A stretch of 36,630 bases of DNA from an uncultured beta proteobacterium (GTDB lineage: Bacteria; Pseudomonadota; Gammaproteobacteria; Burkholderiales; Burkholderiaceae_E): positions 1 to 36,630 of the forward strand of contig CAIZNI010000043.1 in NCBI GenBank assembly GCA_903934295.1, given 5' to 3'. The translations under genes and the position numbers were made by a program. The notes beneath the pieces are model-generated. The model saw only the letters and a program-made list of their open reading frames with translations. It did not search any database and had not been told where the DNA came from. The stretch's first letter is position 1, and every line of letters starts with the position of its first letter. Shown in pieces: positions 29,117-36,630 of this stretch.

Positions 29117-30189
29117 TTCAGGCGATCCGACTTGGTGAAGCTCTTCTGCCGCTTGAACAGGCCCTTGCGGTAGAAGGGGAAGAGCTGGAACCAGGTGCGC
29201 ACCTTCAGCCAGCGCCCGTACAGGCCCATCGGCTCGAACAGCACGAAGGCCACCAGCACCACGCCGTAGACCACGCCCTGCAGGCCGGCGGCCTGGCCGA
29301 TGGCCGGGGGCAGCAGGTCCTTGGCCAGCGCGATCAGCTGCGGCATGCTGATGACGAAGATCGCGCCCAGGAAGGCGCCGTGCACGAAGCCCAGGCCGCC
29401 CACCACCACCAGCAGCAGCAGTTCCACCGACTGCTGCAGGCTGAACTGGTCGGGCGAGATGAAGCCCATCTTGTGGGCGTAGAGCGCGCCGGCGATGCCC
29501 GCCACCGCGGCCGACAGCGCGAACGACAGGCCCTTGTACCAGGCCAGGTGGATGCCCATGCTCTGGGCCGAGATCTCGGAGTCGCGGATCGCCACGAAGG
29601 CGCGTCCGGTCGGCGAGCGCAGCAGGTTGAGCACGCCCAGCGTGATCGCCACGCACAGCACCAGGCACAGGTAATAGAACGACTCGTTGGTGTCCAGTTT
29701 CCAGCCGAACAGGTTGGGCGCCTTCAGGTGGATGCCGGCATTGCCGCCGGTCACCGACTCCCAGCGGGCGAGGACTTCCTCGACGATGAAGCCGAAGGCC
29801 AGGGTGGCGATGCCCAGGTAGATGCCCTTGACGCGCAGCGCGGGCACGCCCACCACCACGCCCACCAGTGCCGACAGCGCGGTAGAGGCGGCCAGCGCGA
29901 GCGGAAACGGCCAGCCCATGGCGCTGAGCACCGCCTGGGTGTAAGCGCCCACGCCCATGAACGCGGCGTGGCCGATCGAGACCTGACCGGTGTAGCCGGC
30001 CAGCAGCATCAGTCCCAGGCCGGCGATCGCGTAGATCAGCACGAAGCTGACCTGGGCCAGCCAGTACTCGGGCAGCACCCAGGGCGCCACCAGCAGGGCC
30101 GCCATCAGCGCGCCGTACCAGAACCGGTGGCCGGCGTGGCGGGCCAGCGTGATGTCCTGATTGTAGGAGGTCTTGAACAGGAAGCGCAT
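29113..30189 (-). CDS. livM: LivM-type ABC transporter permease
   Basis: Inner-membrane permease, 358 residues, with about eight to ten hydrophobic segments. The conserved GYTGQVSIGHAAFMGVGAY is present near residue 70, as is the coupling region AFVAIRDSEISAQSMGIHL near residue 200. The cytoplasmic tail is basic (FYRKGLFKRQKSFTKSDRLK). It starts three bases after the livH stop. Confidence 0.94.
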   Translation of the reverse strand: MRFLFKTSYNQDITLARHAGHRFWYGALMAALLVAPWVLPEYWLAQVSFVLIYAIAGLGLMLLAGYTGQVSIGHAAFMGVGAYTQAVLSAMGWPFPLALAASTALSALVGVVVGVPALRVKGIYLGIATLAFGFIVEEVLARWESVTGGNAGIHLKAPNLFGWKLDTNESFYYLCLVLCVAITLGVLNLLRSPTGRAFVAIRDSEISAQSMGIHLAWYKGLSFALSAAVAGIAGALYAHKMGFISPDQFSLQQSVELLLLVVVGGLGFVHGAFLGAIFVISMPQLIALAKDLLPPAIGQAAGLQGVVYGVVLVAFVLFEPMGLYGRWLKVRTWFQLFPFYRKGLFKRQKSFTKSDRLK

Positions 30190-30192
30190 CGG

Positions 30193-31068
30193 TCAGACCT
30201 TCTTGCGAAGCTTCTCGCCGAACAGGCCATTCGGCTTGAACCACAGCATCGCGAGCACCACCAGGTAGGGGGCGATGTCCTTGAAGCCGTCGGGCAGGTA
30301 GAAGCCCGACAGCGACTCGACCACCCCGATCACCAGGCCGCCCACGATCGCGCCGGGCAGGCTGCCGAAGCCGCCGACCACCGCGGCCGGGAACGCCTTC
30401 AGGCCGATGAAGCCGAGGTTGACGTGCACGAAGGTGATCGGCGCCAGCAGCAGCCCGGCGATCGCCGCGACCGCCGAGGCCAGCGGCCAGACCAGGCCGT
30501 TGAGGCGCTTGACCGGGATGCCCATGTAGTAGGCGGCGAGCTGGTTCTGGGAGGAGGCCTGCATCGCGATGCCGACGGTGGAGTAGCGAAACACCGCGTA
30601 GAGCACGCCGCACAGCACCGCGGTGGAGACGATGATGACGATGTGCTCGATGGAGACGATCAGCCCGCCGGCATTCCAGATCATGTCCTTGTAGGGCACC
30701 GGCAGGGTGTGGGTCTCGGTGCCGATGTTCGGGATCATGGTGATCACGCCGCGCAGGATGTAGCCGATGCCGATGGTGAGCATGACGATCGTGAACTGCG
30801 GCTGGCCCAGGATCGGGCGGATCACCAGACGCTCGAGCAGCAGCCCGAACAGCCCCATCGCGACGGCGGCGCTGATCACCCCGATCCAGAACGGCATGCC
30901 CAGGGCGGTGACCGCGCCCAGGCCGACGAACGACCCCAGCATCATCAGGTCGCCCTGAACGAAGCTGACGGTTTCGGTCGCCTTGTAGATGAGCACGAAG
31001 CCGAGCGCGATCAGGCCGTAGATGCAGCCTTGCGCCACGCCGCTGATGACCAGTTGGAAAAACTGCAA
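30193..31068 (-). CDS. livH: LivH-type ABC transporter permease, TTG start
   Basis: First gene of the operon, inner-membrane permease of 291 residues. It has the usual opening QFFQLVISGVAQGCIYGLIA and the coupling sequence GIAMQASSQNQLAAYYMGI. No ATG or GTG lies near the conserved N-terminus; the TTG at 31068 (TTG CAG TTT TTC) gives exactly the expected family start and is preceded by AGGCGAG. The frame stays open upstream, but that stretch runs through the divergent promoter region. Eight or so membrane segments are visible. Confidence 0.92.
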   Translation of the reverse strand: MQFFQLVISGVAQGCIYGLIALGFVLIYKATETVSFVQGDLMMLGSFVGLGAVTALGMPFWIGVISAAVAMGLFGLLLERLVIRPILGQPQFTIVMLTIGIGYILRGVITMIPNIGTETHTLPVPYKDMIWNAGGLIVSIEHIVIIVSTAVLCGVLYAVFRYSTVGIAMQASSQNQLAAYYMGIPVKRLNGLVWPLASAVAAIAGLLLAPITFVHVNLGFIGLKAFPAAVVGGFGSLPGAIVGGLVIGVVESLSGFYLPDGFKDIAPYLVVLAMLWFKPNGLFGEKLRKKV

Positions 31069-31108
31069 GCTTGTCTCGCCTGTGTGGTTATTCTGTCTCG
31101 AGGGGCGG

Positions 31109-31117
31109 AATCTAGCA
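31109..31117 (-). promoter_or_regulatory. Probable extended -10 promoter of the liv-ligase operon
   Basis: On the minus strand this reads TGCTAGATT, an extended -10 (TG-N-TAGATT) about 40 bases before the TTG start of livH. No convincing -35 is seen at 17 bases, which is common for extended -10 promoters. It lies in the divergent gap 31069-31241, where no other feature was found. Confidence 0.45.
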
Positions 31118-31241
31118 CGAGACCCCGGTCTGGACGGCGGCACAGCCGGCGCTTCGCGCTCAGGGTTTTCCTCAGGTGGACCGATACGCCGCACAATGGG
31201 CCGGCGCAACCAGCATGGCCGGCAAGGCCAGGGAGACAGGT

Positions 31242-31682
31242 GTGGATGAAACTCGCAAACTGGCGCAGGCGGCCGACTGGCTGGAACGGCTGCGTGCATC
31301 GGCCAACGCTGATGCGGCGCTGGTGAACCGCGGCCGCTTCGTCGATGCGGTGGTGCTGTTCGACACCGGCGCGTCGCAGCACCTGCTCGACATTCGCCGC
31401 GGGCGCGTCGAGGCGCTGGCACACGGTCCGTTCGTGATGCCGCGCTGGGATCTGGCGCTGCGCGCCCCGCTGGCCGAGTGGCTGGCGTTCTGGGAAGCGG
31501 TGCCGGCGCCCGGGCACCACGATCTGATGGCGCTGATCAAGCGCCGGGTGCTCCGGGTCGAGGGCGATCTGCATCCGTTCATGGCCAATCTGCTGTACTT
31601 CAAGGCGCTGATGGCGGCGCCGCGAGCGCGCCCCGCTGCCCTGTCCACTGCGCCGTCCACTGCGCTGCCGGAGGCCTCATGA
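31242..31682 (+). CDS. Small SCP2-sterol-carrier-like protein (tentative)
   Basis: A 146-residue soluble protein. The pattern RFVDAVVLFDTGASQHLLDI, followed by WLAFWEAVPAPGHHDLMALI and a VEGDLHPFMANLLYFKALM end, resembles SCP2-like lipid-binding domains, but the match is from memory of the fold pattern only. The GTG at 31242 has GGGAG six bases before it. An ATG at 31215 and a GTG at 31176 are in frame but lack such a site. The stop overlaps the ATG of the hydrolase. The C-terminal tail contains a short repeated segment (STAPSTALPEAS). It may present a hydrophobic substrate to the hydrolase. Confidence 0.7.
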   Translation: MDETRKLAQAADWLERLRASANADAALVNRGRFVDAVVLFDTGASQHLLDIRRGRVEALAHGPFVMPRWDLALRAPLAEWLAFWEAVPAPGHHDLMALIKRRVLRVEGDLHPFMANLLYFKALMAAPRARPAALSTAPSTALPEAS

Positions 31683-32521
31683 GCGCCCGTTTCGATCCGA
31701 TCACCGGCCGTTACCTGAACCTGGACATCGAAGGCGTCGCCCACCGGGTCTATGTCGAGGAAGCCGGCCAGGGCATCGCGCTGCTGTGCCTGCACACCGC
31801 TGGCGCCGACACCCGGCAATACCGGGGCGTGATGACCGATCCCTGGGTGCTCGAACGCTTCCGGGTGATCGCCTTCGACATGCCCTGGCACGGCAAATCG
31901 TCGCCGCCCGCTGGCTGGCAGGACACCGAGTACCGGCTCACCACCGCGGGCTACATGGCCCAGGTGCTGGCGGTCAGCGAGGCGCTGGCGCTCGATCGGC
32001 CAGTGGTGATGGGCTGCTCGATCGGCGGGCGCATCGTGCTGCAGCTGGCGCTGGACCATCCGACCCGCTGGCGGGCCGCGATCGGCCTGCAGTCGGGCGC
32101 CCATGTCGATCCGTACTACGACCTGTCGTGGCTGCACCGCCCCGATGTGCATGGTGGTGAAGTGTGCGCCGGGATCGTGTCGGGGCTGATCGGCCCTCAG
32201 GCACCCGAGTCCGAGCGCTGGGAAACCCTCTGGCATTACATGCAGGGTGGCCCCGGGGTGTTCAAGGGCGACCTGCACTTCTACAAGATCGATGGCGACA
32301 TCCGCGAGCGGATCGGCGCCATCGACACCGCGCAATGCCCGCTCTACCTGCTCTCGGGCGAGTACGACTATTCCTGCACACCCGCCGAGACGCTCGAGGT
32401 GGCGCGGCGGGTGCCCGGCGCCCGGGCGACCATCATGAGCGGCCTGGGGCATTTCCCGATGAGCGAGGACCCGCAGCGGTTTCTGGACTATCTGCGTCCG
32501 GTCCTCGAGACCATCGGTTGA
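31679..32521 (+). CDS. Alpha/beta-fold hydrolase
   Basis: Cytosolic hydrolase, 280 residues, with a complete catalytic triad: Ser114 in GCSIGG, Asp230 in SGEYDYSC and His258 in GLGHFPMSEDP. The oxyanion region is LLCLHTAGADTRQYRGV, and FDMPWHGKSSPP is typical of the C-C bond or ester hydrolase group. It overlaps the SCP2-like gene by four bases. It converges with the Bug receptor gene after 21 bases. Substrate unknown; an ester or thioester of a hydrophobic acid is plausible from the neighbour. Confidence 0.93.
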   Translation: MSARFDPITGRYLNLDIEGVAHRVYVEEAGQGIALLCLHTAGADTRQYRGVMTDPWVLERFRVIAFDMPWHGKSSPPAGWQDTEYRLTTAGYMAQVLAVSEALALDRPVVMGCSIGGRIVLQLALDHPTRWRAAIGLQSGAHVDPYYDLSWLHRPDVHGGEVCAGIVSGLIGPQAPESERWETLWHYMQGGPGVFKGDLHFYKIDGDIRERIGAIDTAQCPLYLLSGEYDYSCTPAETLEVARRVPGARATIMSGLGHFPMSEDPQRFLDYLRPVLETIG

Positions 32522-32542
32522 GCCGCCGTCCGCCCGCGAGCG

Positions 32543-33607
32543 TCAGTCGAGCTTGACGCCCAGACGGTCGGCGGTGGCGATCCATTCGGGCGCTTCCGCC
32601 TTCCAGATCTTGCGCGATTCTTCCAGCGTCGGCGGCACGTTCGGGACGCCGAAGCTCTCGTGCAGCAGCTTGATCTTGTCGGTCTGGCGCGCCTCCAGGA
32701 TCGCGCCGGACATCTTGCGCAGGATGTCTTCCGGCGTGCCACCGGGCGCGCACATCGGCATCCAGCCATTCAGGGCAAACACCGGTTCGTTGAATCCCTG
32801 CTCCTGGAAGGTGGGCACCTCTGGCATCCGCGGCGAGCGCCCGCCCCAGCCGGCGATCACCCGCAGGCTGCCGCGCTGGATGTGCGGCAGCATCGCCTGA
32901 TGGCTGCCCAGGGCGGCGTTGACCTGGCCGCTGGCGACGTCGATCCACATCGGCGCCTCGCCCTTGTAATGCACCGGCTCGATGTCGATGCCGCGCGAGC
33001 GCCCGAGCGTGTCGGCGATCATGTGGGGCAACGATGCGGGGGAGTAGGTGCCGAAGGTCGCCTTGTTCTTGCGCGCGTAGTCGACGTACTCCTTCACCGT
33101 GCGGGCCGGGATCTTCTCGTGGACCGCCATCAGCAGCGCGCCCGAGGGAAACAGGGTCACCGGCGTCAGGTCCTTTTCGGGATCGTAGGGCAGCTTGCGG
33201 TACAGCACGCGCGCGGCCCACACCGTGGTCGAGATCGTCACCAGGAAGGTGTGCCCGTCGGGTGCCGACTTGGCGACCGCGTCGGCAGCGATCGTGCCGC
33301 TCGCGCCGGTCCGGTTCTCGACCACCACCGGCTGGCCAAATTTTCGGGAGATGAAATCTCCGTACTGCCGGGCGAAGTTGTCGGTGAGCCCGCCGGTGGC
33401 GGTGCCGACAATGATCCGGATCGGTTTGGACGGCCAGGCCGCCTGGCCGATGGCGAACCGGGGCATGACGCTGACAGCGCCGGCAGCGGCTGCGGTGGTG
33501 AGCAGGCGGCGGCGCGTGGTTGGCGCGGCGGCCGGGCCGGCGGCTTCGGCGGACGCGGAGGCGGTTTCGGCGGGCAGGTGGTCCGCCGGGGAAGATGAGT
33601 GTTTCAT
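32543..33607 (-). CDS. Bug-family (TctC-like) substrate-binding protein with Tat-type signal
   Basis: Periplasmic solute receptor of the tripartite tricarboxylate transporter family, 354 residues. The N-terminus has a long polar part and then TRRRLLTTAAAAGAVSV (31-47), a twin-arginine signal, with probable cleavage near GQA-AW (residue 56). The mature part starts WPSKPIRIIVGTATGGLTD, the Bug hallmark, and later has the ENRTGASGTIAADAVAKSAP segment. No TctA or TctB membrane genes lie in the window, as is usual for the many orphan Bug proteins of Burkholderiales. It is the last gene of the minus-strand row that starts at the right edge. Confidence 0.94.
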   Translation of the reverse strand: MKHSSSPADHLPAETASASAEAAGPAAAPTTRRRLLTTAAAAGAVSVMPRFAIGQAAWPSKPIRIIVGTATGGLTDNFARQYGDFISRKFGQPVVVENRTGASGTIAADAVAKSAPDGHTFLVTISTTVWAARVLYRKLPYDPEKDLTPVTLFPSGALLMAVHEKIPARTVKEYVDYARKNKATFGTYSPASLPHMIADTLGRSRGIDIEPVHYKGEAPMWIDVASGQVNAALGSHQAMLPHIQRGSLRVIAGWGGRSPRMPEVPTFQEQGFNEPVFALNGWMPMCAPGGTPEDILRKMSGAILEARQTDKIKLLHESFGVPNVPPTLEESRKIWKAEAPEWIATADRLGVKLD

Positions 33608-33682
33608 TGTAGAAAACCTTCAGGGGTGGGTTCGCGTGGGATGGTATCTGGCGCCGTGCGCCCCAGTCCAGCGAGTGGGATC

Positions 33683-34489
33683 TCAGCCCTCCCCGCGCTG
33701 GGCGGCCTGGCGTTCGCGGATCTCGCGCGCGCTGCCCAGCACCACCTGGCACAGGTGCGCACCGCCATCGATGTCGATCTCGGCGCCGTTGATGAACCCG
33801 GCCTCGTCGCTGCACAGGAAGGCGACCAGCGCGGCCACCTCGGCCGGTTCGCCGGTGCGCCGGGCCGGCACCAGCGCCAGCGCGTCATCGCGCACCAGCG
33901 CGGGCATCGCCTGGACCGCCGGCGTGCCGATCAGTCCCGGCAGGATCGCGTTGCAGGTGATGCCGTGGCGCGCGTGCTCGAGCGTGACGTTGCGGGTCAG
34001 CCCGAGCAGCCCCGCCTTGGAGGCCGAGTAGCCGGCCTGGTTGAACAGCCCGCCGCGTGCCGCGATCGAGGCGATGTTCACGATCCGCCCGTGACCCTGC
34101 GCCACCATGTCGGGCAGCACCGCCTGGATCAGGTTGAACGGTCCGCTCAGGTTGACCGCCAGCTCGCGCTCCCAGGCGTGGTGCGCCATGCGCACCAGCG
34201 GCGCGACCTGATCGGTGATGCCGGCGTTGTTGACCAGGCAGCCGATCGGGCCCAGTCGTTCGCGCAGACTGGCCAGCGCGGCGCCGACCTGGGCCGGGTC
34301 GGCGATGTCGGCTTGCGCGCTGGCGCACAGGCCGCCGGTCTCGCGCACCGCCGCCGCGGTCTCCTCCAGCGTGTCGGCCAGGTCGAGCAGTGCCAGGCTC
34401 GCGCCTTCGCGGGCCAGGCGCATCGCGATCGCCCGGCCGATGCCGCCGCCGGCCCCGGTCACCAGCGCCACTTTCCCCATCAGTCTCAT
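33683..34489 (-). CDS. Short-chain dehydrogenase/reductase
   Basis: NAD(P)-dependent alcohol or ketone oxidoreductase, 268 residues. The cofactor motif TGAGGGIG is at 11-18 and NNAG at 87-90. The catalytic tetrad reads Asn113, Ser141, Tyr154 and Lys158. LLDLADT (34-40), with an acidic residue after the second strand, suggests NAD(H) preference. A GGGAG six bases before the ATG supports this start over the Met at position 4. It lies between the acyl-CoA dehydrogenase and the Bug receptor and may oxidise a hydroxyacyl intermediate. Confidence 0.94.
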   Translation of the reverse strand: MRLMGKVALVTGAGGGIGRAIAMRLAREGASLALLDLADTLEETAAAVRETGGLCASAQADIADPAQVGAALASLRERLGPIGCLVNNAGITDQVAPLVRMAHHAWERELAVNLSGPFNLIQAVLPDMVAQGHGRIVNIASIAARGGLFNQAGYSASKAGLLGLTRNVTLEHARHGITCNAILPGLIGTPAVQAMPALVRDDALALVPARRTGEPAEVAALVAFLCSDEAGFINGAEIDIDGGAHLCQVVLGSAREIRERQAAQRGEG

Positions 34490-34533
34490 CGATTGCTCCC
34501 GGTTCTGGTCATGGACAGCCGCGCGGCGCCCGC

Positions 34534-35745
<1,212 letters not shown>

Positions 35746-35766
35746 GGGGTCTCCTGTCGGTGGATG

Positions 35767-36630
35767 TCAGTCGGCGCGGCGGGTGGTTGCGCGCGCCAGG
35801 CTTGCGGCGGGTTGGGGCAGGGCGCCGGCGGGTCCCTGGCGCACGGCGCGCCAGCGGCGCGGGCCGACGGCGGTGGCGACTTCGCCCTCGAGCACGCCGT
35901 TGCGCAGGCGCAGGCTCGCGCGGCCCGCCTCGCCCAGCGCGAAGCTGGCCTGATCGCCGTTCAGGCGCGCCTCGACCCGGGTCTGGGCGGGCACGCCGGG
36001 CAGGCGCTCGTCCTGCAGCCGCCAGTCGATGGTCAGCTGCTGGAAGCGCTGGCCGATGTCGAGCGTCAGCGCGTCGGGGCGCCCGCCGGCCAGCCCGCCC
36101 TGCCATCGTCCCGCGAGTGGCGCGGGCACGATCCACAGGTGCAGCGTGCTCTGCTGGAGGCGGCCCACCGGCTTGCCCGGTGCCGGCACGGTCAGGCTGC
36201 GATCGGGCGCCCAGTCGGCCATGTCCCAGTCATGGGAGACGATCCGGGTGCCGGGCGCCAGCCGCAGCAGTCGCGGGCGCAGCGCCAGGTTCACATCGGG
36301 CAGCAGGTAGAGGGTGATGACGGTGGCGCTGCCCAGGTCGGTGTCGAACAGGTCCTGCACCGCGAATCGCGCCAGCTCGCCCACGCCGGCGGCCCGCGCC
36401 CGGCTGCGCGACAGCTCGACCAGTTGCGGATCGAGCTCCACCCCCAATCCGGGCACCCCGAAGCGGCGTGCCGCGCCGATCACCACCCGGCCGTCGCCGC
36501 TGCCCAGGTCGAGCAGCCGGTCGCCCGCCCGCACGCCGGCCAGGCCCAGCATCGCGTCGACCACCGTCTGCGGGGTCTGGACGTAGGGCACCTCCTCCAT
36601 GCCCGGGGGGATGGGGTCGCGCGCGCGGGC
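35767..36630 (-). CDS. SAM-dependent methyltransferase-like protein, 5' end outside the window
   Basis: Class I SAM-binding fold: VRAGDRLLDLGSGDGRVVIG (motif I with DLGSGDG) followed by GVELDPQLVELSRSRA, then ATVITLYLLPDVNLALRP. The second half, after RIVSHDWDMADW, is a beta-rich tail of uncertain role. The frame is open to the window edge. Relatives that I recall begin with a signal peptide and a P(Y/F)VPTP motif, matched here by PYVQTPQ, so the ATG at 36600 is probably internal and the true start lies outside. The acyl-CoA dehydrogenase follows after 21 bases. A methylation substrate cannot be named. Confidence 0.8.
   Translation of the reverse strand, partial: ARARDPIPPGMEEVPYVQTPQTVVDAMLGLAGVRAGDRLLDLGSGDGRVVIGAARRFGVPGLGVELDPQLVELSRSRARAAGVGELARFAVQDLFDTDLGSATVITLYLLPDVNLALRPRLLRLAPGTRIVSHDWDMADWAPDRSLTVPAPGKPVGRLQQSTLHLWIVPAPLAGRWQGGLAGGRPDALTLDIGQRFQQLTIDWRLQDERLPGVPAQTRVEARLNGDQASFALGEAGRASLRLRNGVLEGEVATAVGPRRWRAVRQGPAGALPQPAASLARATTRRAD

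Noticed and set aside
29380-31326. A 648-codon plus-strand frame rich in His, Gln, Asp and Arg
   Set aside because: It is the mirror of livM and livH and crosses their divergent promoter; no domain pattern is present.

Overview
The window is very GC-rich, dense and gene-packed DNA of a type seen in Betaproteobacteria, most likely Burkholderiales. The basis is the codon use (almost every third position G or C), a Bug-type solute receptor, a Liv-type ABC operon with a built-in acyl-CoA ligase, and many catabolic CoA enzymes. No tRNA, rRNA, insertion sequence, phage gene or CRISPR array was seen. No stretch longer than about 300 bases lacks a gene.

Region 1 (1-10005). A partial aldo/keto reductase lies on the minus strand. 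Diverging from it is a plus-strand run: a VOC/glyoxalase-like protein, a Baeyer-Villiger-type flavin monooxygenase, a three-gene NMT1/SsuA-type ABC importer (receptor, ATPase, permease), and the three subunits of a molybdenum hydroxylase (FAD, Mo and 2Fe-2S proteins). Overlapping stops and starts suggest an operon that imports and oxidises a small, possibly N-heterocyclic or aromatic, compound. The substrate cannot be read from the sequence.

Region 2 (10006-12063). A short intergenic region with four perfect 13-bp repeats leads into recQ.

Region 3 (12121-19303, minus). Transcribed right to left: an acyl-CoA carboxylase pair (carboxyltransferase, then biotin carboxylase/carrier), a helicase with an N-terminal Cas4/RecB-like nuclease domain, and an acyl-CoA dehydrogenase. 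A DNA-processing enzyme thus sits inside an acyl-CoA gene row.

Region 4 (19304-24348, plus). A divergent promoter region leads into a small ORF disturbed by a perfect 23-bp tandem duplication, then a HyuA/HyuB (hydantoinase/oxoprolinase) pair linked by an 11-codon minicistron, then ferredoxin-NADP+ reductase. A bidirectional terminator closes the region.

Region 5 (24368-31068, minus). livH-livM-livG-livF, a long-chain acyl-CoA ligase and a LivK-type receptor form a tight operon, probably for uptake and CoA activation of a carboxylic acid.

Region 6 (31242-36630). A small SCP2-like protein and an alpha/beta hydrolase (plus) converge with a minus-strand row: a partial SAM methyltransferase-like protein, an ACAD10/11-like acyl-CoA dehydrogenase, an SDR oxidoreductase and a Tat-type Bug receptor.

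The least ordinary signals are the short tandem repeats placed exactly at gene junctions (6229, 9474, 10026, 15617, 19483), the two minicistron relays between coupled genes (6229-6272 and 21834-21869), the nuclease-helicase fusion, and the unassigned importer plus molybdenum hydroxylase module.
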